This document shows, in pieces, positions 25,691 through 34,224 of a DNA stretch of 64,000 bases (positions are counted from its first letter, which is position 1; every line of letters starts with the position of its first letter). Under the pieces are notes generated by a model. The model did not search any database and was not told the DNA's origin. It saw only the letters and a list, made by a program, of their open reading frames with translations. This DNA comes from Microvirga sp052115485 (GTDB taxonomy: Bacteria; Pseudomonadota; Alphaproteobacteria; Rhizobiales; Beijerinckiaceae), in the NCBI RefSeq assembly GCF_052115485.1, contig NZ_JBFRGU010000005.1, positions 62,001-126,000 on the forward strand, in the 5' to 3' direction. Made by a program: the position numbers and the translations under genes.

Positions 25691-26737
25691 ATGCCGCGTC
25701 CTCGATACATGTCGTCCTTTGAAGGGAGCGTCCGTGCGATGAGTTCTGTCGATGTGATCATTCCTTGCTACAATTACGGACATTTCCTGCAAGAGTGCGT
25801 CCAAAGCGTTCTGTCCCAAGCGTCGGTAGAGGTTCGCGTTCTGATTCTTGATGATGCTTCCAAAGACGACACCGCTGAAGTCGCGGCCGACCTCGCGCGC
25901 GCGAACGGGAATGTCACATTCGTGCGCCACGCCACGAACAAGGGGCATATAGCGACCTTCAACGAAGGGATCGAATGGACAAGCGCAGACTACTCGCTTT
26001 TGCTTTCGGCGGACGATTATCTCCTACCCGACGCTTTAGGGAGTTCTGCGAGGCTGATGGACCGGCACCCGGAGATTGGATTGACCTTCGGCAAGGTCAT
26101 CCAACTGCAGGAAGACAACTCTTCCGCTGAAATCGATCCTTTCAAGAAAGGGCCGCCGCAGGCCGGTGACCGCGTCATGAGCGGCGTGGAATTCATCGAA
26201 TATAGCGGCGGGTCGAACATCGTTCCGGCACCGACGGCGATCGTTCGGACGGAGCTGCAAAAGCGTCTGGGCGGCTACCGACCGGACATGCCTCATACCG
26301 GAGACATGGAGATGTGGTTGCGCTTGGCAGCACATGCCTCGGTCGGGTTTGTCGACGCGTGTCAGGCGGTCTACAGGCGTCACGACGAGAATATGTCCCT
26401 CATGTACAGCGTGGATGGCATGTTGCCGGACATTCAGCAACGAAAGGCCACTTTCGATTACTTTTTCCAAACGAGCGGCGCGAATTTACCAAATGCGGAT
26501 CGACTGAAGCGTAAAATCTACAGGGCGCTTGGATCCATCGCCGTGGGCAAGGCGAGTTTTGCGTTCAACGAAGGCAATCTGGAACTCTCGGAGAAGCTTT
26601 CTCAGTTTTCGCTTGCCGTCTGTCCCGACATAAAGCGCTCGGTGCCCTGGGCAAAGTTCGCTTGCAAACGCATGCTGGGCTTCGAGAGATGGCAAGCCGT
26701 GCGTTCCGCGCGCGATGCTGTGGTCAAGCTTCGATAA
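25691..26737 (+). CDS. Glycosyltransferase family 2
   Basis: About 348 residues with a GT-A fold: SVDVIIPCYNYGHFLQECVQSVLSQ, VLILDDASKDDT, FVRHATNKGHIATFNEGIEW and the metal-binding LLLSADDYLLPDAL. The PHTGDMEMWLRLAAHASVGFV block carries the likely catalytic Asp of the family. The C-terminal 80 residues (YRALGSIAVGKASFAFNEGN) are helical and may hold a membrane or partner interface. I use the ATG at 25691; TTG at 25679 and ATG at 25739 are alternatives. Gaps of about 200 bases on both sides suggest it is a separate transcription unit. Confidence 0.86.
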   Translation: MPRPRYMSSFEGSVRAMSSVDVIIPCYNYGHFLQECVQSVLSQASVEVRVLILDDASKDDTAEVAADLARANGNVTFVRHATNKGHIATFNEGIEWTSADYSLLLSADDYLLPDALGSSARLMDRHPEIGLTFGKVIQLQEDNSSAEIDPFKKGPPQAGDRVMSGVEFIEYSGGSNIVPAPTAIVRTELQKRLGGYRPDMPHTGDMEMWLRLAAHASVGFVDACQAVYRRHDENMSLMYSVDGMLPDIQQRKATFDYFFQTSGANLPNADRLKRKIYRALGSIAVGKASFAFNEGNLELSEKLSQFSLAVCPDIKRSVPWAKFACKRMLGFERWQAVRSARDAVVKLR

Positions 26738-26952
26738 CGATCGTCTTGAAAGCGATTCGGTAAGAGGCATCTCGAACGCGCGGCGTCACGCGATTTCTAA
26801 AACCAGTGTTAATAGCAGACGCTCGCCTTACTACCTAAGGGTGAGATTTCCAGGGCGTCATCGCCCCCAAAGTGAGTAAGCCGCATGAATGCTTTCTCCG
26901 GCGCGTCGGCGAACTAGCTTTAACCGCAGCAAGATGTCCTGGGGTGAACCGA

Positions 26953-27474
26953 ATGCCCGTAGTCAACGTCACGCTCAGCGATGGTGTCGTCATCACACAC
27001 CCGGATCTCGTCAATCTCTACGGTTGCTCCATCGGTTCCGAAACGCGAATCGGTCCGTTCGTCGAAATCCAGAAGAACAGCAGCATCGGCAAGAGCTGCA
27101 AAATCTCGTCTCATTCCTTCATCTGCGAGGGTGTGACCATCGAGGACGAGGTCATGATAGCGCATGGGGTCATGTTCACGAACGACCTCTACCCACGCGC
27201 CGCGAGCGAATCCGGTGCGATGCTGACGGACCAGGACTGGGAATTGGTGCCGACCATCGTACGGCGCCGCGCTTCCATCGGCTCGAACGCCACGATCCTC
27301 TGCGGCGTGGTGATCGGTGAAGGAGCGATCATCGGATGCGGAGCCGTCGTTACACGCGACGTTCCCGACCACGCCATCGTGGCCGGGGTTCCCGCTCGCG
27401 TCATCGGCGACGCTCGTGACCGGGCCAAGCCGCATACGGACAATTCGCGCGCAAGCGCTGTCGGAAACGGCTGA
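26953..27474 (+). CDS. Left-handed beta-helix N-acetyltransferase (WbpD/WlbB-like)
   Basis: 173 residues starting MPVVNVTLSDGVVITHPDLV, with hexapeptide repeats: GSETRIGPFVEI, SSIGKSCKISSHSFIC, GVTIEDEVMIAHGVMFTND, RRASIGSNATILCGVVIGEGAIIGCGAVVTRDVPDHAIVAGVPARVIG. This acyltransferase fold acetylates amino sugars. With the oxidoreductase and aminotransferase that follow, it recalls the WbpB-WbpE-WbpD set that makes a 2,3-diacetamido sugar, though other 3- or 4-amino sugars are possible. I chose the ATG at 26953. A GTG at 26872 would add 27 atypical residues. Thirteen bases separate its stop from the next gene's start. Confidence 0.83.
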   Translation: MPVVNVTLSDGVVITHPDLVNLYGCSIGSETRIGPFVEIQKNSSIGKSCKISSHSFICEGVTIEDEVMIAHGVMFTNDLYPRAASESGAMLTDQDWELVPTIVRRRASIGSNATILCGVVIGEGAIIGCGAVVTRDVPDHAIVAGVPARVIGDARDRAKPHTDNSRASAVGNG

Positions 27475-27487
27475 GGGAGTGGCGGGA

Positions 27488-28534
27488 ATGATCGGTGTGG
27501 GGATTATCGGTTACGGATACTGGGGCCCGAACCTTGCCCGCTGCGCGGCGGAGGCGGATGGCTGTCACCTCGCCTCGGTCGCGGACCTCTCTCCGGCGGC
27601 CCGCCGGCGCGCTTCGCAGCGCTACCCTTCGGCGGACATCGAAGAGGATTGGCGCAGTCTCATCGCCAATCCGAAGGTCGATGCGGTCATCGTCGCGACC
27701 CCGACCCGCTGGCATTTCGAGCTCGCTCTCGCGGCACTTCACGCGGGTAAGCATGTGCTCGTCGAGAAACCCATAGCCTCCTCCTCGCGAGAAGCCCGCA
27801 TCCTGATCGAAGAGGCGGAGAGGCGCGGCCTTGTCCTGATGGTTGACCACACCTTCGTCTACACAGGCGCCGTGCAAAAAATTCGGGACCTCATCACGAG
27901 CGGCGCCGTCGGCGATATCTATTACTACGATTCCACACGCATCAATCTCGGTCTCTTCCAAGCCGATGTGAATGTCGTCTGGGATCTCGCCGTGCACGAT
28001 CTCGCCATTCTCGATTTCGTCATGGATGCCAGCCCGCTCGCCGTTTCAGCCACTGGAGCAGGGCATATCACGGGCAGCCCGGAGAACATGGCTCATCTCA
28101 CCTTCTACCTGGAAGGCGGGGCGACAGCACATCTCAATGTGAACTGGCTCGCGCCGGTCAAGGTCCGCCGAACTCTCATCGGTGGAAGTCGTCGCATGAT
28201 CGTCTACGACGACGTCGAGCCGAGCGAAAAGGTGAAGGTCTATGATCGTGGCGTCTCCGTCGACGGAGAGGCGGACCTTCCGCGAGCCGAGGAGGAACTC
28301 AACCGGCTGCGGCTCAATTATCGCATGGGCGACATCTGGACTCCGCAGCTCTCCGTGAAGGAAGCGCTGCTCACCGAGATGGAGCACTTCGCGCAATGCA
28401 TCGAGAACGGCACAAAACCGATGACGGGCGGTTCGAGCGGACTGCGCGTCGTGACGCTTCTTGAAGGGGCAACGCAATCCCTTGGAAGGCGTGGCCAACC
28501 CGTGGAACTTGCTGGCATGAGGGCCGCATCATGA
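27488..28534 (+). CDS. Gfo/Idh/MocA-family sugar oxidoreductase (WbpB/WlbA-like)
   Basis: 348 residues. The N-terminal Rossmann motif is GVGIIGYGYWGPNLAR. The family signature is VDAVIVATPTRWHFELALAALHAGKHVLVEKPIA, including the EKP motif. The C-terminal substrate-binding domain contains DLAVHDLAILDFV, whose H may act in catalysis. Members oxidise or reduce nucleotide sugars with NAD(H). Between a hexapeptide acetyltransferase and a DegT aminotransferase, it likely makes a 3-keto sugar for amination. I used the ATG at 27488; the frame opens further upstream but that part lies inside the acetyltransferase gene. The end overlaps the aminotransferase start by ATGA. Confidence 0.86.
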   Translation: MIGVGIIGYGYWGPNLARCAAEADGCHLASVADLSPAARRRASQRYPSADIEEDWRSLIANPKVDAVIVATPTRWHFELALAALHAGKHVLVEKPIASSSREARILIEEAERRGLVLMVDHTFVYTGAVQKIRDLITSGAVGDIYYYDSTRINLGLFQADVNVVWDLAVHDLAILDFVMDASPLAVSATGAGHITGSPENMAHLTFYLEGGATAHLNVNWLAPVKVRRTLIGGSRRMIVYDDVEPSEKVKVYDRGVSVDGEADLPRAEEELNRLRLNYRMGDIWTPQLSVKEALLTEMEHFAQCIENGTKPMTGGSSGLRVVTLLEGATQSLGRRGQPVELAGMRAAS

Positions 28535-29646
28535 TCCCATTCCTCGATCTCAAGGCCCAATATCGCGCCATTCAGGATCCGCTTGAGCGAGCCGTGCTCG
28601 ACGCCTTGCGGAGTTGCGATTACGTGCTCGGCGATCCCGTGAGACAATTCGAGGCGGCCTTCGCCACGTTCTGCGGTGCCCAGGAAGCGATAGCGCTCAA
28701 CAGCGGAACGTCAGCCCTCCACCTTGCGCTTCTGGCAGCTGGGATCGGCCCCGGCGACGAGGTCGTAACCGTGCCGATGACGTTCGTCGCGACCGTCGCC
28801 GCTATCCTCTATGCGGGTGCGACGCCTGTCCTCGTCGATGTCGACCCCGATACTTTCACCATGGATCCGAAGGCCTTCGAGGCTGCCATCACGCCGCGCA
28901 CCCGCGCCGTGATGCCCGTTCACCTCCATGGGCGCCTCGCAGACATGAAGACTATCTGCGAGATCGCGCGCAGGCACGACATTCTCGTCATCGAGGATGC
29001 GGCGCAGGCTCATGGCGCCGAGTTGGACGGACGGAAAGCGGGCACCTTCGGGGCGATGGGCTGCTTCAGTTTCTACCCCGGCAAGAATCTGGGTGCGTGC
29101 GGTGAGGGCGGCGCCATCGTGACCGACGATCCGGACCTCGCCGCGACGCTCCGTTGTCTGCGTGATTGGGGACAGGAGGGAAAATACAACCACGTGCGCC
29201 ACGGGTTCAATTACCGGATGGATACGCTGCAGGCGGCGGCGCTCGACGTGAAGCTCCGGTTTCTTCCTGCATGGACCGAGGCCCGGCAACGGGTCGCGAC
29301 GCTCTATGACGGTCTTTTGGCGCAAACAACGGTGCGCGCGCCGCAACCCGCTGGTCTTGATCACGTCTATCACGTCTATGCGGTGTGTGTTGAACGGCGG
29401 GACCAGGTGCGGGCCGAGCTCGCGGAAGCCGGCATCGCGACAGGCATTCACTACCCGCGCCCGGTCCATTTGCAGCCGGCCTATTCGGCGCTCGTCTCCG
29501 GTCCGCCCCGGTTTCCGGTTTCCGAATGGCTTGCCGAGCATTTCGTGTCGCTTCCGATTTTCCCCGAGATGACAGAGCGGCAGGCCGACTTCGTGGTCGA
29601 CGGGCTGATTCGTGCGGTCGAGGAGCGTCGTGTGGAGACGGTCTGA
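28531..29646 (+). CDS. DegT/DnrJ/EryC1/StrS-family sugar aminotransferase
   Basis: 371 residues of the PLP-dependent nucleotide-sugar aminotransferases. MIPFLDLKAQYRAIQ is the standard N-terminus. LNSGTSALHLALLAAGIGPGDEVVTVPMTFVATVAAI contains substrate- and cofactor-binding residues. VIEDAAQAHGAELDGRKAGTFGAMGCFSFYPGKNLGACGEGGAI includes the PLP-binding lysine in FYPGKNLG. It resembles WbpE and QdtB/FdtB aminotransferases that aminate C3 keto sugars. It is the third gene of a translationally coupled group (ATGA overlap with the oxidoreductase). The exact sugar is unknown. Confidence 0.88.
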   Translation: MIPFLDLKAQYRAIQDPLERAVLDALRSCDYVLGDPVRQFEAAFATFCGAQEAIALNSGTSALHLALLAAGIGPGDEVVTVPMTFVATVAAILYAGATPVLVDVDPDTFTMDPKAFEAAITPRTRAVMPVHLHGRLADMKTICEIARRHDILVIEDAAQAHGAELDGRKAGTFGAMGCFSFYPGKNLGACGEGGAIVTDDPDLAATLRCLRDWGQEGKYNHVRHGFNYRMDTLQAAALDVKLRFLPAWTEARQRVATLYDGLLAQTTVRAPQPAGLDHVYHVYAVCVERRDQVRAELAEAGIATGIHYPRPVHLQPAYSALVSGPPRFPVSEWLAEHFVSLPIFPEMTERQADFVVDGLIRAVEERRVETV

Positions 29647-29694
29647 CACGAGCGTTTGAATTCAACTGCTTTGCTGCTCTCACCGGAGGTCGTC

Positions 29695-30696
29695 ATGACG
29701 TCGTTTCACACTTCGCTGACCGGAAAGCGCGCTCTCGTGACAGGCGGAGCGGGATTCGTCGGATCGCATATCGTCGATCTTCTGGTCGAGGCCGGGTGCA
29801 GCGAAATCGTCGTGATCGACAACATGATCCGAGGCCGGCCGGAAAATCTGGAGGATTCGCTCGCAAGCGGCCGCGTGAAGCTCATCGTCGGTGATATTCG
29901 TGACAAGGACCTGGTGCGCAACGCCGTCAAAGGCATCGACACGGTTTTCCACCAGGCGGCTTTGCGCATCACCCATTGCGCGACAGAACCTCGCACCGCC
30001 ATGGAAGTCATGGTCGACGCCACGTTCGATCTCTTCGAGCTTTGCGTGGAAGAGAGTGTGCGCAAGGTCGTCATGGCCTCTTCGGCTTCCGTCTACGGAA
30101 TGGCCACGGAGTTCCCCACGACGGAACGTCAGAACCCTTATGGCAACCGCACGCTGTACGGAGCGGCCAAAACCTTCGGGGAGGGTCTTCTTCGTTCGTT
30201 CAACGACATGTATGGCCTCAACTATGTGGCGCTGCGCTACTTCAATGTGTTCGGCCCGCGCATGGATATCCACGGCCGATATACGGAAGTGATGATCCGC
30301 TGGATGGAGCGGCTCAATGCGGGCCTGCCGCCCGTCATCTTCGGTGACGGCTTGCAGACCATGGACCTCGTGCATGTGCGGGACGTGGCGCGGGCCAACA
30401 TTCTTGCCGCCACATCGCCCGCGACGGATGTGACCCTCAATATCGGAAGCGGAACGGAGACGTCCCTTCTGGATCTCGCGCGCAGTCTCGCGAAAGCGAT
30501 GGACTGTCCGGGTCTCGCGCCGATCCACGAGGCGGAGCGCGCCGTGAACCCGGTTCCCCGCCGTCTTTGCGATCCCGACGCCGCCGAGCGCCTGATCGGC
30601 TTCAAGACGGGTCTCGATGCCGATGCGGGCCTCACTGAGCTCGTCGAATGGTGGCGCAGCCGCTCGGTTCAACAGGAAGAGAGGGGGGTCGCGTGA
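29695..30696 (+). CDS. NAD-dependent nucleotide-sugar epimerase
   Basis: 333 residues of the extended short-chain dehydrogenase superfamily. It has the Rossmann motif ALVTGGAGFVGSHIVDLL, DNMIRGRPENLEDSL, VVMASSASVYGMAT and the catalytic YxxxK in RTLYGAAKTFGE. The lack of the acidic pair found in 4,6-dehydratases favours a 4-epimerase over a dehydratase. The chosen ATG is at 29695 after a good CGGAGG Shine-Dalgarno site. It supplies an epimerised nucleotide sugar to the glycosyltransferases. The stop overlaps the next start (TGATG), so translation is coupled. Confidence 0.87.
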   Translation: MTSFHTSLTGKRALVTGGAGFVGSHIVDLLVEAGCSEIVVIDNMIRGRPENLEDSLASGRVKLIVGDIRDKDLVRNAVKGIDTVFHQAALRITHCATEPRTAMEVMVDATFDLFELCVEESVRKVVMASSASVYGMATEFPTTERQNPYGNRTLYGAAKTFGEGLLRSFNDMYGLNYVALRYFNVFGPRMDIHGRYTEVMIRWMERLNAGLPPVIFGDGLQTMDLVHVRDVARANILAATSPATDVTLNIGSGTETSLLDLARSLAKAMDCPGLAPIHEAERAVNPVPRRLCDPDAAERLIGFKTGLDADAGLTELVEWWRSRSVQQEERGVA

Positions 30697-31832
30697 TGAT
30701 CCCGATCATCGCTCCCTTCATCGGTGAGAGCGAAGCCGAGGCGGCTTCCGCCGTCGTGCTCTCCGGCTGGCTCTCTCAAGGCCCCGAAGTCGCCGCTTTC
30801 GAAAAGGAATTCGCGGAGGCGGTCGGCGCCGATTACGCTTGCGCTGTCTCGAATTGCACGGTCGCCCTGCATCTGGCCCTCCTCGCGGTCGGCGTCGGGC
30901 CGGGTGACGAAGTCGTTCTGGCGAGCCACACCTTCATCGCCTGCGCGAACGCGGTGCGTCAGTGCGGAGCGGTTCCGGTTTTCGTCGACATCGACCCCAC
31001 GACTTTCAATATGGATCCGGAGCTGGTCGAGGCAGCGATCACCGAGCGCACCAAGGCGCTCATGTGTATCCACCAGATGGGCATGCCCTGCAACATGGAG
31101 GCTCTGCTGCCGTTGGCGCGCGCCCACGGGCTCGCCGTCGTCGAGGATGCGGCCTGCGCCGTCGGCTCCGAGATCTTCATTGGAGGCGAATGGCAACCGA
31201 TCGGATCGCCGCTCGGGGATGTCGCCTGTTTCTCGTTGCACCCGCGTAAGCTCCTCACGGTGGGCGACGGTGGCATGCTGACCACCGCGAACGCCGAATT
31301 CGATCAGCGTTTCCGTTTGTGGCGGCAGCACGGCATGAGCGTGCCGGACACGGTCCGCCACAAAAGCCAGACCGTGATCGTCGAGGAATATCCGGTACCG
31401 GGCTTCAATTACCGTCTCACCGACGTGCAGGGCGCCATCGGGCGCGCGCAACTCAAGCGGCTCGACGACATCGTCTCTCGCAGGCGCGAACTTGCAGGCG
31501 CATACCGGGAGATGCTGAACGCCATCCCCGGCGTATCGGCTCCCGACGAACCGGAATGGGCCAAAACCAATTGGCAAAGTTATTGCGTCCGTCTGCCCGA
31601 GGGCGCACCTCAGATCGAGATCATGCAGAAGATGCTGGACCGGGGCGTCGCTACCCGGCGCGGCATCATGTGCGTGCATCTCGAACCAGCCTACGCGGAT
31701 ACGAAACCGCGCTTCCCTCTGCCTGAATCCGAGCGCGCGCAGAAGGGCAGCCTTCTCCTGCCCCTCTTCCACCAAATGACGGAGGACATGCAGAACCAGG
31801 TCGTCTCCGCGCTCAAGGACGCCCTGGCATAA
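30696..31832 (+). CDS. DegT-family aminotransferase (perosamine synthase/PseC-like)
   Basis: 378 residues of the same fold as the upstream aminotransferase but clearly a distinct subgroup. It has SGWLSQGPEVAAFEKEFAEAVGA, VSNCTVALHLALLAVGVGPGDEVVLASHTFIAC and CFSLHPRKLLTVGDGGM, with the PLP lysine in HPRKLL. Members related to RfbE/Per aminate C4 keto sugars. Two aminotransferases in one locus suggest two amino sugars or one diamino sugar. It overlaps the Wzy-like gene by one base. The GTG at 30693 is an alternative start. Confidence 0.86.
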   Translation: MIPIIAPFIGESEAEAASAVVLSGWLSQGPEVAAFEKEFAEAVGADYACAVSNCTVALHLALLAVGVGPGDEVVLASHTFIACANAVRQCGAVPVFVDIDPTTFNMDPELVEAAITERTKALMCIHQMGMPCNMEALLPLARAHGLAVVEDAACAVGSEIFIGGEWQPIGSPLGDVACFSLHPRKLLTVGDGGMLTTANAEFDQRFRLWRQHGMSVPDTVRHKSQTVIVEEYPVPGFNYRLTDVQGAIGRAQLKRLDDIVSRRRELAGAYREMLNAIPGVSAPDEPEWAKTNWQSYCVRLPEGAPQIEIMQKMLDRGVATRRGIMCVHLEPAYADTKPRFPLPESERAQKGSLLLPLFHQMTEDMQNQVVSALKDALA

Positions 31833-33262
31833 TGCGAACTCGGATCGAACGGAGAGGCAAAGGCTCCCCGCTGATCCGTAATCCACCGGAGCAGGCGCCG
31901 AAGACGAGCCGTCGCATCGGCGCTTCGAGAAACGACAACGTCCCCGCCGATCCCCGACTTGAGCGATCCCGCCGAAAGAGATTGCCCTGGCCGGTGGCGT
32001 TGTTTCTGCTTGCGCTGGTCATCCCCTGGATCATCCAGATCGGCCCGACACGCATGTCCGTCTACCGCATCGTGTTGCTCGCCACTCTCCTGCCGACGTT
32101 GTTCATGTGGGCGAGCGGGAAGGCGGGGAAGATCAGGACTGCCGACATCGCCCTCCTGCTGTATTCCCTCTGGGGGGCGCTCAGTCTTGCGGTGAACCAC
32201 GGCTTCAGTCTCGCGCTTCAGCCCAGCGGCATTCTGTTCATCGAGACGGCCGGGCCTTATTTTCTCGCGCGATGCTATGTTCGCGACGCGGACGATTATT
32301 ACAATGTCATTTCCCTGCTTTTCAAAATCGTCGTCGTGACCCTGCCGTTCGCGATCGTCGAATCCATCTCGAACCGCAACGTCCTGCTGGAGCTGTTCAG
32401 CCAGGTTCTCCCGACTCCGCGCGACACCAACTACGATCCCCGTTGGGGCCTGCGGCGCGTGCAGGGCTATTTCGAACATCCGATCCTTTTCGGTGTCGTC
32501 ATGTCCAGCATTCTCGCCCCCGTGTATCTGGTTCTCGGCTACCGGCAATCTCTCCTGAAAAGGTCGGTGAAGACGGGAATTGTGGCAGCCGCCACTTTTC
32601 TTTCCATGTCGGCGGGCCCCGTGACATCGATCACCGCACAGGCGCTCCTCCTCACCTGGAATCGCGTTCTCGGAAACTACAAGGAACGCTGGAAACTCCT
32701 TTGGGGCATGGTGCTGGCGCTCTACGTGTTCGTCGAACTCGCATCGAACCAATCGGTCCCGGAATTCTTCATGACGCATTTCTCGTTCGACGAGGGATCC
32801 GCGTATTATCGCGTGCTGATCTGGCGCTATGGCTCGACGACCGTCGTCAACCATCCGCTTTTCGGCGTCGGGATGAACGAATGGGAGCGTCCCGATTGGA
32901 TGCCGGCGAGCATCGACATGTATTGGCTGATCCATGCCATCATGTACGGCCTGCCAGCCGGGCTCATGATGATGCTCGCATTCTCGTCGATTTTCACGAG
33001 CGTCAGTTTCAAGAAGGGCCTGAACGCGAAGCTCGTCGACTACAGATACGCGTTTCTCTTTTCCATGACCGGATTCTTCCTCGTGGGCTGGACGGTTCAT
33101 TTCTGGAACGCCACTTATGTGCTGTTCCTGTTTCTTCTGGGGAGCGGAGTCTGGCTCCTGGATGCAAAGCCCGAGGGTGACGCCGCAGAGCAGAATCGTC
33201 CGCGACATCGCCGAGCGGCCACACGCGGCCACGCGATGGTTGTCGAGGAGGCGTCGGCCTGA
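31832..33262 (+). CDS. O-antigen/exopolysaccharide polymerase-like membrane protein (Wzy-like)
   Basis: 476 residues with about ten membrane helices and a long periplasmic loop, the layout of Wzy and ligase families. A basic cytoplasmic N-terminus of about 50 residues precedes the first helix (LPWPVALFLLALVIPWIIQIG). The tract VVNHPLFGVGMNEWERPDW is the large-loop region typical of O-antigen polymerases, with YRVLIWRYGSTT before it. It would join lipid-linked repeat units delivered by the Wzx protein at 21.2-22.7 kb. As usual for Wzy, sequence conservation is low, so the call rests on topology and context. The start ATG overlaps the aminotransferase stop by one base. Confidence 0.78.
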   Translation: MRTRIERRGKGSPLIRNPPEQAPKTSRRIGASRNDNVPADPRLERSRRKRLPWPVALFLLALVIPWIIQIGPTRMSVYRIVLLATLLPTLFMWASGKAGKIRTADIALLLYSLWGALSLAVNHGFSLALQPSGILFIETAGPYFLARCYVRDADDYYNVISLLFKIVVVTLPFAIVESISNRNVLLELFSQVLPTPRDTNYDPRWGLRRVQGYFEHPILFGVVMSSILAPVYLVLGYRQSLLKRSVKTGIVAAATFLSMSAGPVTSITAQALLLTWNRVLGNYKERWKLLWGMVLALYVFVELASNQSVPEFFMTHFSFDEGSAYYRVLIWRYGSTTVVNHPLFGVGMNEWERPDWMPASIDMYWLIHAIMYGLPAGLMMMLAFSSIFTSVSFKKGLNAKLVDYRYAFLFSMTGFFLVGWTVHFWNATYVLFLFLLGSGVWLLDAKPEGDAAEQNRPRHRRAATRGHAMVVEEASA

Positions 33263-33295
33263 CGTTCGATCGTTCTTTTGGTGAGGTGCGAATAC

Positions 33296-34219
33296 ATGCC
33301 GTCCATTACCGCCCAACGACGGTTCGAGGAAACAGCGGGCCGCCTGCAATCGGCGGCGCACAAATTGCGCTGGGGCATGCGCGCCGTCGGCGTCGCGGAG
33401 ACGATCCGGGGCGCGGCCCGGTTGATGACGCTTCGTCTGCGGCGGCCGCCGCGCAGCATGGTCGCGCTGCGCTCAGGTCCCGTCCTGGAATTCGACTATC
33501 CGAGCCAGTTCCCGCCGGTGCTGGTGATGTTCGGCGATCTGATTGATCCCGAATATGCGTTTCTACGCGAAGTCTCCCGGCCCGACTGGGTGATTGCCGA
33601 TGTGGGTGCGGCCATCGGTCAATTCACGGTCTTTGCGGCAAGATTACCCGCGGCAACCGTACATGCCTTCGAGCCGAGCGGCGCCAATGTGGCGACGCTG
33701 CAGCGCAACCTCGCGCGCAATGGCGTTCTCGAGCGCGTGACGATCCATCAACTGGCTTTGTCGAATGCGGACGGCCAGTCGATCTTCGAGACGACCGGAC
33801 ACACATGGATGAGCCGTCTGAGCGACGCACCGGCGGAAAACGGCGAGGTCGTCACCGTCCGTACGCTCCCTGATCAGCTTCAACGATCCGGCATCGCCCA
33901 TCTCTCGGTGCTCAAGGTCAACGTCGCCGGATTCGAGCCACAGGTGCTGGAGGGAGCGGAACCTTTCCTGGCGGAGGGCAAGGCCGACATCCTGATCCTC
34001 CTCCTGGGGCTGCCGTCGCTTCCCTGGTACGAAAAGATCTCCCGGCATGGCTACCGGTTTTTCTATTACCATCCGCTGGAAAGATCGCTCTACGAGGTGA
34101 AAGCGTTCGACGAGAGATCCGTTCTCGACCACAGGCCATGGCCTGCCCGCCACATCATCGCGATCCACGATTCGGCTATCGCCAGAACGCTGTCGTCGGT
34201 CAAGATCCGCACGCAATGA
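33296..34219 (+). CDS. FkbM-family methyltransferase
   Basis: 307 residues. The methyltransferase motif I is PDWVIADVGAAIGQFTVFAARL, with TVHAFEPSGANVATLQRNLARNG (the acidic residue and FEP of FkbM) and LSVLKVNVAGFEPQVLEGAEPFL (the family's late motif, usually KID.EG.E). FkbM enzymes O-methylate sugars or lipids. The acidic residue usually seen in 'KIDVEG' is N here (KVNVAG), so activity may be changed. It is the last plus-strand gene of the locus. I chose the ATG at 33296 (MPSITAQRRF); a GTG at 33281 is possible. Confidence 0.82.
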   Translation: MPSITAQRRFEETAGRLQSAAHKLRWGMRAVGVAETIRGAARLMTLRLRRPPRSMVALRSGPVLEFDYPSQFPPVLVMFGDLIDPEYAFLREVSRPDWVIADVGAAIGQFTVFAARLPAATVHAFEPSGANVATLQRNLARNGVLERVTIHQLALSNADGQSIFETTGHTWMSRLSDAPAENGEVVTVRTLPDQLQRSGIAHLSVLKVNVAGFEPQVLEGAEPFLAEGKADILILLLGLPSLPWYEKISRHGYRFFYYHPLERSLYEVKAFDERSVLDHRPWPARHIIAIHDSAIARTLSSVKIRTQ

Positions 34220-34224
34220 AGTCG

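Noticed and set aside
31691..33361. 556-codon minus-strand frame opposite the Wzy-like gene
   Set aside because: Composition rich in Arg, His and Glu is the antisense image of a membrane protein; the plus strand shows clean transmembrane helices.
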